Below are positions 9,112 to 15,515 of a stretch of DNA of 64,000 bases, one piece after another (the stretch's first letter is position 1; each line of letters begins with the position of its first letter). The notes under the pieces were generated by a model. The model did not search any database, was not told the origin of the DNA, and was given only the letters and a program-made list of their open reading frames with translations. A program made the position numbers and the translations under genes. Location: positions 186,001 to 250,000 of the forward strand of contig CAWFHN010000013.1 in the NCBI GenBank assembly GCA_963815665.1, in the 5' to 3' direction. This DNA comes from DASUPK01 sp963815665 (GTDB taxonomy: Bacteria; Actinomycetota; Thermoleophilia; Solirubrobacterales; 70-9).

Positions 9112-10024
9112 GCTCGGCGGCGGCGCCGATCGCGTGGCGCAGCGCCCGCGCCGTGTCCTCGGGCATTGCGTCGACCAGGAACGTGCCGGCTCCCTGCTCG
9201 CAGCCGGCGGCGTACTTGAGCTTGTCGGCCGTGCGCAGCGGTGGGTAGAACTCGACGTGCAGATGGCCGTCGTGGCGGCCGTCTGTGGGCGCCTGGTGGA
9301 CGACCATCACATACGGGAAGGGCCGCGCAAACAGCCGGTCGTAGCCGCGCGTCACCACCTGCAGGACTCCGGCCAGCTCGCCGAGCTCACCCGGCGTGCA
9401 CTGCGCCAGGCTCGGCCGGTGCTCGCGCAGCACCACGTGGACCTCATACGGCCACCGGGCCGCGTAGGGCACGTAGGAGACGACGCTGTCGCCGGCGTGC
9501 ACGACCCGCTCGCCTCCGTCGAGCTCGCGCTCGATCAGGGCGCATAACGCGCAGCCGCCGAGGCGCCGGTCGGCCTCCAACTCGAGCGCCGGGACCGGCG
9601 GCAGGAATGGAAAAGCGTAGATCTGACCGTGGGGATGGTGAAGCGTGGTGCCGACCTCGACGCCGCGATTCTCAAACGGCATCACGTAGTCGACCTCGGG
9701 ACGCGCCCCCAGCTCCTCGTAACGATGGCGCCACACCCACATCAGCGCCTCGGCGCGGTCCGGCGGCAGGCCGCCGAACGAGCCGTCGTGCTGATCGGTG
9801 TAGACGACGACCTCCGCGGCACCGTCGCCGCCCGAGAAGGCCGGGAACCGATTGTCGAAGACCGCTATCTCGAAGCTGTCGAAAGGGATCTCGGTGGCCG
9901 GGCGGCCCGGCCGCGCCGGGCAAAGCGGGCAGTGGTCGGCGGCCGGCAGGAAGGTGCGCTCCTGCCGGTGAATCGCGTAGACGACCTGTTCACCGCGGAG
10001 CTCGTTGAAGCGGCGCTCGCTCAC
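9101..10024 (-). CDS. galT: galactose-1-phosphate uridylyltransferase
   Basis: Transfers UMP from UDP-glucose to galactose 1-phosphate; works with galK. 307 residues, somewhat shorter than E. coli GalT (348). Visible: N-terminal zinc pair CPLCP, FDNRFPAFSG, a second Cys pair CALC, catalytic-loop HPHGQIYAFPFLPP (here HPH-x-Q as in all GalT), and WPYEVHVVLREH. The GTG start at 10024 is the first usable start after an in-frame stop. A possible small gene overlaps it by 35 bases. Confidence 0.93.
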   Translation of the reverse strand: MSERRFNELRGEQVVYAIHRQERTFLPAADHCPLCPARPGRPATEIPFDSFEIAVFDNRFPAFSGGDGAAEVVVYTDQHDGSFGGLPPDRAEALMWVWRHRYEELGARPEVDYVMPFENRGVEVGTTLHHPHGQIYAFPFLPPVPALELEADRRLGGCALCALIERELDGGERVVHAGDSVVSYVPYAARWPYEVHVVLREHRPSLAQCTPGELGELAGVLQVVTRGYDRLFARPFPYVMVVHQAPTDGRHDGHLHVEFYPPLRTADKLKYAAGCEQGAGTFLVDAMPEDTARALRHAIGAAAEHGS

Positions 10025-10166
10025 CCTGATCGCGATCCTCGCCCCGCCCCTCGTAGAGGATCAGGGCCCGCCCGTCCTCCTTGCGCATGCGCCGCACGTA
10101 GAGCGGTCCAAATCGCTCCTCCTCGCCTGGCCGCTGCTCGGCCGATGATGGGCTCGGGGATGGCAC
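9990..10166 (-). CDS. possible small conserved protein upstream of galT
   Basis: A 58-codon frame starting at GTG 10166 (or ATG 10088) reads RFGPLYVRRMRKEDGRALILYEGRG-like sequence, with a Pro/Ser N-terminus and an Arg-rich end. The middle has the composition of a real protein (balanced hydrophobic beta-like segment ALILY between basic residues) and it fills an otherwise empty gap between tatA and galT. It overlaps galT by 35 bases in another frame. Function unknown; the evidence is only frame quality and position, so it may be spurious. Confidence 0.4.
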   Translation of the reverse strand: MPSPSPSSAEQRPGEEERFGPLYVRRMRKEDGRALILYEGRGEDRDQGERAPLQRAPR

Positions 10167-10226
10167 GTCTGAGGTATAGCGAAGCCGGCGGCCCCACTGC
10201 CCCCGCCGACTCCTCCCGCAGCTTGC

Positions 10227-10499
10227 TCAGGACACCTGGTCGCGGCTCTGTGTCGACGCGTCGCCGGTGCCCCGGTCCGCGATTCCCTTTGCCGGCTCGT
10301 TGGCGACTGGCTGCTCCAGCTCCGGCTTCGCCTCGGGCGTCGGCTTCTCTTCGGCCGTATGCTCACCGGCGAGAGCCGATTTGAAGTCGCGCATTCCCTT
10401 ACCGAGCGAGCTACCGAGCTCCGGTAGGCGCTTCGGCCCGAAGACCAACAGCGCGATGATCAGGACCACGGCCAGCTCCAGAGGGCCCACGTTTGCCAT
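10227..10499 (-). CDS. tatA: twin-arginine translocase subunit TatA/TatE family
   Basis: Pore-forming component of Sec-independent export of folded proteins. 90 residues: short N-terminal membrane helix (PLELAVVLIIALLVFGPKRL) with the invariant FGPKRLPELG hinge, amphipathic helix SSLGKGMRDFKSAL, then an acidic Pro/Glu/Ala-rich tail. Start ATG 10499. No tatC is in this window. Its activity fits the Tat-type signals on the sugar-binding lipoprotein and on the oxidoreductase partner near 62 kb. Confidence 0.95.
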   Translation of the reverse strand: MANVGPLELAVVLIIALLVFGPKRLPELGSSLGKGMRDFKSALAGEHTAEEKPTPEAKPELEQPVANEPAKGIADRGTGDASTQSRDQVS

Positions 10500-10527
10500 A
10501 CCGGCAAGACTAGCGCGATCTGCGAGG

Positions 10528-10836
10528 CTAGAACCCGAGCGCGAACTTGGCGTCCTCGGACATCATCTCCGGGGACCAGGGAGGGTCGAAGATCATCTTG
10601 GGATGAACCTTGTCGATCCCCTGAAGCTGGCCGACGAACTCGCGCATCTGCTCCGAGACCTGCGGCCCGATCGGGCACGCGGGGGTCGTCAGCGTGAAGG
10701 TGATGAACGCCTCGCCGCCCTCGATCTCGACGTCGTAGACGAGGCCGAGGGAGACGAAGTCGAGGCCGAGCTCGGGATCGATGACCTCCTCGAGCGCCTC
10801 GTAGACGTCCTCTTCGGTTGTGGTCTCAGTTGCCAT
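10528..10836 (-). CDS. MIP18/DUF59 family metal-sulfur cluster assembly protein (SufT-like)
   Basis: Small cytoplasmic protein of the family that helps mature Fe-S proteins (SufT, and the PaaD-like subunits). 102 residues: VYEALEEVIDPELGLDFVSLGLVYDV, the conserved DPELxxxxxxLGL core, then ITFTLTTPACPIG with the conserved Thr-x-x-Cys-Pro. No suf genes lie beside it, so the exact client is unknown. The ATG shares its last base with the stop of the upstream small gene (TGATG). Confidence 0.88.
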   Translation of the reverse strand: MATETTTEEDVYEALEEVIDPELGLDFVSLGLVYDVEIEGGEAFITFTLTTPACPIGPQVSEQMREFVGQLQGIDKVHPKMIFDPPWSPEMMSEDAKFALGF

Positions 10837-11057
10837 CAGAAGTTTCCGTAGGGGTTCTGCATGCGTGTGGACCTCGGGTCCTCGGCATGGTCCGGCTTGG
10901 CCCTAGCTTCGATCGAGTCCCCGGTCGGACCGGCGGGTGCCAGTCCAGCTTTGACGACCGCCCAGTCGCCGGGCCGTTGCTCGGCCACCAGCCAGGTCGT
11001 CTCGGGATGCTCGTCCGCCATCCGCTCACGTTCGCGTTCTGCCTGCTCTCGATCCAT
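10836..11057 (-). CDS. small hydrophilic protein of unknown function
   Basis: 73 residues from ATG 11057, ending NPYGNF, coupled by a one-base overlap to the MIP18 gene. Charged N-terminal helix (MDREQAERERERMADEHPE) followed by TTWLVAEQRPGDWAVVKAGL, a pattern resembling small actinobacterial proteins of unknown role. No membrane segment, signal or catalytic motif. The frame is open far upstream, but that extension is low-complexity shadow of fxsA and was excluded. Confidence 0.65.
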   Translation of the reverse strand: MDREQAERERERMADEHPETTWLVAEQRPGDWAVVKAGLAPAGPTGDSIEARAKPDHAEDPRSTRMQNPYGNF

Positions 11058-11126
11058 CTCAAACAAGGATACGGGGGTCGAGGTGTGAGCCTGGCGAGAC
11101 AGGCGTCCAAGTAGCCTTTCCTGGCC

Positions 11127-11741
11127 GTGATCCTGCTCGTCGCGATCTTCATCATCGTCCCGCTCGCGGAGCTCTACGTGATCATCCAGGTCGGGGGCGC
11201 GATCGGGATCGGACCGACCATCGTGATCCTGCTCGCCGACAGCCTGGTCGGCGCGATGCTGCTTCGCAGCCAGGGCAGGGCGGCATGGGTGCGCTTCAAC
11301 CGGGCGCTGGCCGAGGGTCGGATGCCTCACAAGGAGGTCTTCGACGGAGTCCTGATCATCTTCGGGGGAGCGCTGCTGCTGACGCCCGGGTTCATCACGG
11401 ATGTCCTCGGCCTGATCCTGTTGATCCCGCCAACCCGGGCAATCGTCCGCGCTTTCGCGTCCCGCATGGTGCGGCGCCGGCTGGAGACGGGAGGCGTGGC
11501 CACCATGTGGTCGTTCGGGCGGGCTCAGACCGCTTCCCGCCGGCGCCCCGCGCCCAATGGCCCGGATCCCGGCGGCGGCCCGCCCCCGCGGCCCGGGAGG
11601 CCCGCGCCGGAGGACCTCTTCAACTGGGAGGAACCGGCCGCTCCCCGTACCGGGCCGCGTCCCGACGACATCGAGGGCAGCGGCCACGAGATCCGCGACG
11701 AGGACGAGCTCCCTCCGGGCCGCGAGCCATTCGGCGGATGA
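11127..11741 (+). CDS. fxsA: FxsA family membrane protein
   Basis: 204 residues starting at GTG 11127. The N-terminal 110 residues are the FxsA domain: helices ILLVAIFIIVPLAELYVIIQVG and GPTIVILLADSLVGAMLL, the LLRSQGRAAW loop, and the hydrophobic GVLIIFGGALLLTPGFITDVLGLILLIP with the diagnostic LTPGFITD motif. The C-terminal 90 residues are Pro/Gly/Arg-rich and probably disordered in the cytoplasm. E. coli FxsA is known for suppressing F-exclusion of phage T7; its cellular role is otherwise unclear. Coupled by ATGA to the next gene. Confidence 0.9.
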   Translation: MILLVAIFIIVPLAELYVIIQVGGAIGIGPTIVILLADSLVGAMLLRSQGRAAWVRFNRALAEGRMPHKEVFDGVLIIFGGALLLTPGFITDVLGLILLIPPTRAIVRAFASRMVRRRLETGGVATMWSFGRAQTASRRRPAPNGPDPGGGPPPRPGRPAPEDLFNWEEPAAPRTGPRPDDIEGSGHEIRDEDELPPGREPFGG

Positions 11742-12307
11742 GCGCCGAGAACAGCGCCTTCATCCGAGGTTTTGGCGATCTCGCCAGCGGCAGTGGAGGC
11801 ATCGCCTGGAGCATCGCGGGCGGCGGCGCCGTGACCCTCGAGGGCGGGAAGGCTTCCCCAGCGGCGGTTGACGCCCTAGATCCCGACTCCGATGAGCGAT
11901 GGAGCTTCTTCGCGCCACTGGACGACGATCAGCTGCAGGGCTCCGCGGTTTTCCGGCACATCACTGTCGAGAGTGCCAAGGGCATGATCGTGTGCACCTC
12001 TATCGGACAACAGGGAATCCCCGGGCATGGGAACGAGCGCACCACCGCGCGCCTTCGCGTCGACGGCGAGGATGTTCCCTACGAGGAGGCTCTGATCTCT
12101 ACGCAATACGAGGGGGCGGGAGATCCGACGCGTTTTGGTCTCGAGCTGTGGCCGCCGGATGCCGACCAGCAAACGCGCGCCGCGGCGACCCGGGTTTCCG
12201 GATCGCTGCTCGGCGGCGCCCGGAGCGGCGGCACCTGGGCGGGCCTGTTCCGCTGCCACACCGACGGCACCGAGGGCCTCGGCAGCTACCTGCTCTGGCG
12301 CGCATGA
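11738..12307 (+). CDS. conserved-looking protein of unknown function between fxsA and a HAD hydrolase
   Basis: 189 residues, start ATG 11738 overlapping the fxsA stop (ATGA). It ends in a second ATGA overlap with the HAD gene, so the three genes are probably translated as a unit. No signal peptide or membrane helix. The sequence is mixed alpha/beta with many Gly (GFGDLASGSGGIAWSIAGGG at the N-terminus) and three Cys. I do not recognise a family. The position suggests a soluble enzyme or binding protein working with the HAD hydrolase, but this is inference. Confidence 0.75.
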   Translation: MSAENSAFIRGFGDLASGSGGIAWSIAGGGAVTLEGGKASPAAVDALDPDSDERWSFFAPLDDDQLQGSAVFRHITVESAKGMIVCTSIGQQGIPGHGNERTTARLRVDGEDVPYEEALISTQYEGAGDPTRFGLELWPPDADQQTRAAATRVSGSLLGGARSGGTWAGLFRCHTDGTEGLGSYLLWRA

Positions 12308-12948
12308 GCGACCCGGCAAAGATCACGACCGTCATCTCCGACTTCGGCGGCGTCCTCACCACACCGCTGGTCGAGTCCTTCGCCGCGGTCCAGGACGAGA
12401 CCGGCATCCCCTTCGAGGAGCTGGCGAGCGCCATGGCCCGGATCCAGGAGGAGGACGGTCGTCACCCGCTCTACGAGCTCGAGACGGGGAAGCTCACCGA
12501 AGTCGAGTTCCTCCAGAAGCTGGGCGACTCGCTCGAGCCAGTGCTCGGACACCGGCCCGAGCTCCACCGATTCAGCGAGATCTACTTCGACGCGCTCCAT
12601 CCCAACGGGCCCATGATCGATCTGATGCGCGAGGCGAAGGAGAGCGGCCACCGCATGGGCATGCTCACCAACAACGTCCGCGAATGGGAGCCGCTCTGGC
12701 GCTCGATGCTGCCCGTCGACGAGATCTTCGAGGTGGTGGTGGACTCCGGCTTCGTCGGCTGCCGCAAGCCGGACCGCGAGATCTACGACATCACGCTGGA
12801 ACGCATGGGCGTCCACGCCGGCGAGTGCCTCTTCATCGACGACATCGACGTCAACTGCGAGGCCGCCCGCGAGCTCGGCATGTCAGCCGTCCACTTCCAG
12901 CACAACGACCAGGCGATCCCGGAGATCCGCGAGGCCCTGCGGCTCTAG
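12304..12948 (+). CDS. HAD-IA family hydrolase
   Basis: 214-residue haloacid-dehalogenase superfamily protein, possibly a phosphatase. Motif I is SDFGGVL with Asp13 as nucleophile; the usual second Asp (two residues later) is Gly15, a substitution also seen in some YihX-like phosphatases. Motif II is MLTNN, motif III Lys lies in GCRKPDREIYD, and motif IV is LFIDDIDVN. An alpha-helical cap lies between residues 20 and 90. The ATG overlaps the preceding gene by 4 bases. Substrate unknown. Confidence 0.88.
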   Translation: MSDPAKITTVISDFGGVLTTPLVESFAAVQDETGIPFEELASAMARIQEEDGRHPLYELETGKLTEVEFLQKLGDSLEPVLGHRPELHRFSEIYFDALHPNGPMIDLMREAKESGHRMGMLTNNVREWEPLWRSMLPVDEIFEVVVDSGFVGCRKPDREIYDITLERMGVHAGECLFIDDIDVNCEAARELGMSAVHFQHNDQAIPEIREALRL

Positions 12949-13061
12949 CGCTACCCACTATCCGGTAAAGGCGAGGTTCAGCAGGAAATACGGATGCGCC
13001 GGATGAATCGGCGGCATACCGTCCTCGTCCTTAGGGGGCCGTGGCGAGGGAGGAGGACGCA

Positions 13062-14900
13062 GTGGCCGGGAGTGAGGACCGTCGGACCGAGTCTCGATTC
13101 ATCAGTGCGGCCGCGGTCGCCGCTGTGCTGGTGGGAGCGCTGCTGTTCGCTCCGTCGGCGTTCGCAACCACGCTGACCTGTAACGACAGCACGGTGGACG
13201 TGACCGCCGCCGGGCCGACCACGATCACGCCGGACTGCAGCTCGGATGGGACGCCGATTCAGGGCTACTTCGTCACCCAGAGCCCCACCCACGGCACCGC
13301 TCAGGGCAACGCGACGGATCTGACTTACACCCCGCAGGCCTCCGGATACGACGGGGTCGACAGCTTCCAGTACGTGGCCTACACCGACTTCACTGGTGAC
13401 CCGTCGACCGCCACGATCTCGAACATCGTGACGGTCACCCTCAACGTCTCCAGCCCACCCAGAACCCCGCCGGTCTGCCACAACTCCACCATGGACGTGA
13501 CCGCCGCGGGGCCGACCACGATCACGCCGGACTGCAGCTCGGACGGATCCCCGGTCCAGGGCTTCTCCATCACCGAGAACCCCTCCCACGGGACCGTCCA
13601 GGGCAATGCCAACGGCACGACCCTGACATACACGCCGCAGGCAGACGGCTATGACGGCGTCGACAGCTTCCAATACGTCGCCTATACGGACTCCACCGGA
13701 GACCCGTCGACCATTTCGAACACGGCGACGGTCACCCTCAACGTCTCCAGCCCGCCCGACAACCCACCTGTCTGTCCCGACTCGAACGTCTTCGTCACCG
13801 GCGGAAGCTATGTCGACGTGCAGGGCTATTGCGTCGACCCGGAGAGCGACTTCATCAGCTACGGCATCGCCCAGCTCCCGAGTGCCGGATTGATGGCCTA
13901 CATCCCGGGCTCCGATCCGCCCGCGGTGCGCTACTGGCCGTGCACGGGGCCGAATGAGCCCAACCAGACCGACGCGCCGAACTGGCCCGGCGACTTCTTG
14001 ACCTTCTCGACCTGCAGCGCGGCGACCGGGCCGACGACGACGGATCAATTCATCTTCACCGCGAGTGATCAGGTCAACCCGGCCCTGCAAGTGCACGTCG
14101 GAATCACGGTGGGGACGCCCCCGCTCCCGGGCCAACCGACGACGTACTCGACCGGCTCGGATGCCACGACGAGCGATCCGTACCAGGCGGCGGTCACCAC
14201 GGATCAGCCGGGCGGCGTGGTGGTCGCCGAACGCGGCACCACGACGCCGCCGCCCACGGGGTACCAGCTGCTCGATCAGGAGTTCCGGATCGAGGCTCCG
14301 GTGGCCTCCAGCGCCAGCGATCCGCTGAAGCTGGCCTTCACGATCGACGCGTCGAAGCTGGGCAGCGATCCGATTACGGTGTTCCGCAACGGGGCCCCGG
14401 TCCAACCGTGCATCGACTCGTCGGGCACGGCGAACCCGGACCCCTGCGTTCTCTCGACCGAGCCCGTCAACGGCACCGACCTGAAGATCACCGTGCTGAC
14501 CACGCAGGCCAGCATCTGGAACTTCGGCGTCTCCTCGGCCTACGACTTCACCGGCTTCTTCAGCCCGGTGAACGATCAGCCGACCGTGAACGTCGCCAAG
14601 GCCGGCAGCGCGATCCCCGTGAAGTTCAGCCTCAACGGCGATCAGGGCCTCGGTGTGTTCGACACGGGGTACCCGAAGTCCCAGGTGGTCGACTGCAGCG
14701 CCCTGTCGACGACGAACGCCGACGGGATCGAGTCGACCGTCAGCTCAGGCGCAAGCCAGCTGAGCTACGCCGCGACCAGCGACCAGTACACCTACGTCTG
14801 GAAGACGGACAAGGCCTGGTCCGGAACGTGCCGCCAGCTGGTGGTCAGGTTCAACGACCAGGCGCACAGCGTCTACCGGGCGAGCTTCAAGTTCAAATAG
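13062..14900 (+). CDS. secreted tandem-domain protein with C-terminal PxKF domain
   Basis: About 612 residues. GTG 13062 is preferred because AGGAGG lies five bases upstream; GTG 13041 is the alternative. A signal peptide (FISAAAVAAVLVGALLFAPSAFA) is followed by two nearly identical ~95-residue cadherin/Ig-like repeats, each starting with a Cys and ending in VTLNVSSPP. A third divergent copy begins PPVCPDSNVFV. The last ~110 residues match the PxKF type: FFSPVNDQPTVN, AGSAIPVKFSL, and a pair of Cys around YVWKTDKAWSGTC. Probably an exported surface or matrix protein; no enzymatic motif seen. Confidence 0.85.
   Translation: MAGSEDRRTESRFISAAAVAAVLVGALLFAPSAFATTLTCNDSTVDVTAAGPTTITPDCSSDGTPIQGYFVTQSPTHGTAQGNATDLTYTPQASGYDGVDSFQYVAYTDFTGDPSTATISNIVTVTLNVSSPPRTPPVCHNSTMDVTAAGPTTITPDCSSDGSPVQGFSITENPSHGTVQGNANGTTLTYTPQADGYDGVDSFQYVAYTDSTGDPSTISNTATVTLNVSSPPDNPPVCPDSNVFVTGGSYVDVQGYCVDPESDFISYGIAQLPSAGLMAYIPGSDPPAVRYWPCTGPNEPNQTDAPNWPGDFLTFSTCSAATGPTTTDQFIFTASDQVNPALQVHVGITVGTPPLPGQPTTYSTGSDATTSDPYQAAVTTDQPGGVVVAERGTTTPPPTGYQLLDQEFRIEAPVASSASDPLKLAFTIDASKLGSDPITVFRNGAPVQPCIDSSGTANPDPCVLSTEPVNGTDLKITVLTTQASIWNFGVSSAYDFTGFFSPVNDQPTVNVAKAGSAIPVKFSLNGDQGLGVFDTGYPKSQVVDCSALSTTNADGIESTVSSGASQLSYAATSDQYTYVWKTDKAWSGTCRQLVVRFNDQAHSVYRASFKFK
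13192..13757 (+). repeat. two-copy ~270-bp direct repeat inside the secreted protein gene
   Basis: Copy 1 spans about 13192-13460 and copy 2 about 13488-13757. Long identical stretches include GCCGACCACGATCACGCCGG near the start of each copy and CAACGTCTCCAGCCC at the end. Each copy encodes one Cys-bounded domain, so this is a recent domain duplication within the gene. Confidence 0.85.
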
Positions 14901-14909
14901 GCAGTCGGC

Positions 14910-15365
14910 TCAGTTGTCCGAGCCGTAGCGGTCCCACATGTAGAGCTCGGTCGCCTCTCGGCAGAGCTCCATCACGCGGGGCGGCGAGAGCCACTCGAGC
15001 ACCAGGTCCAGGGCGCGCTCCTCCGAGATCCCTTCCTCGAAGGCCTCCTCGCCGCGGAAGCCGGCGGCGAGCTTGAGGGCCTCGCGGCGGTGGTCGCCGA
15101 GAGAGTCGAACGCTCCCATCAGGAAGTCCCGATTCGGCAGTGGCTGGCCGACCTCCATCGAGCCGTGCCAGGCGGCGAGCATCGAGATGTCGTGCTCGTC
15201 GAGCTCGGAGATCGCCTTGGCGTAGTGCTCCTGAAGCTCCTCGTCGGGGATCTCATCGACCCAGGCGCGTACCGCCTCGCCGAGGAGTTGGCGGCGGGCC
15301 TCTCGGCCGACCGAGTCTGCGATCGCCCTGATCGCGTCAGCTGGGTCTACGAAGCAAAGTGTCAT
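14910..15365 (-). CDS. hypothetical helical protein
   Basis: 151 residues from ATG 15365, which has GGAGG about ten bases upstream; ATG 15383 is possible but lacks a ribosome site. Soluble, mostly alpha-helical and acidic (VDEIPDEELQEHYAKAISELDEHDIS), with no signal peptide or known motif. It stands alone, convergent with the secreted repeat protein and divergent from addB. Family not recognised. Confidence 0.7.
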   Translation of the reverse strand: MTLCFVDPADAIRAIADSVGREARRQLLGEAVRAWVDEIPDEELQEHYAKAISELDEHDISMLAAWHGSMEVGQPLPNRDFLMGAFDSLGDHRREALKLAAGFRGEEAFEEGISEERALDLVLEWLSPPRVMELCREATELYMWDRYGSDN

Positions 15366-15430
15366 TTCGGTGGGGCCTCCCATGCTTGGCTCTGGAGGTG
15401 TGACGTAAGGCCAAAGTAGAGTCGCCCCCG

Positions 15431-15458
15431 GCGGAAAAAATCCGGCCCGGGTTTCCGC
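15431..15458. promoter_or_regulatory. inverted repeat in the addB upstream region
   Basis: GCGGAAA (15431-15437) and TTTCCGC (15452-15458) form a 7-bp inverted repeat around a 14-base centre. It lies about 58 bases before the addB start, in the 150-base region shared with the divergent hypothetical gene. It could be an operator or a hairpin; nothing else supports a function. Confidence 0.25.
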
Positions 15459-15515
15459 GCGTTATGCGAGATTCCGAGCGGATTTGGAGCCGCAAGGCGC
15501 GCCGCGGCCGCGCCT

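Noticed and set aside
12978..14405. Long open frame on the minus strand opposite the secreted repeat protein
   Set aside because: Arg/Gly/Val-rich shadow composition typical of the antisense frame of high-GC genes, with no domain; the plus-strand gene has a signal peptide and real domains.
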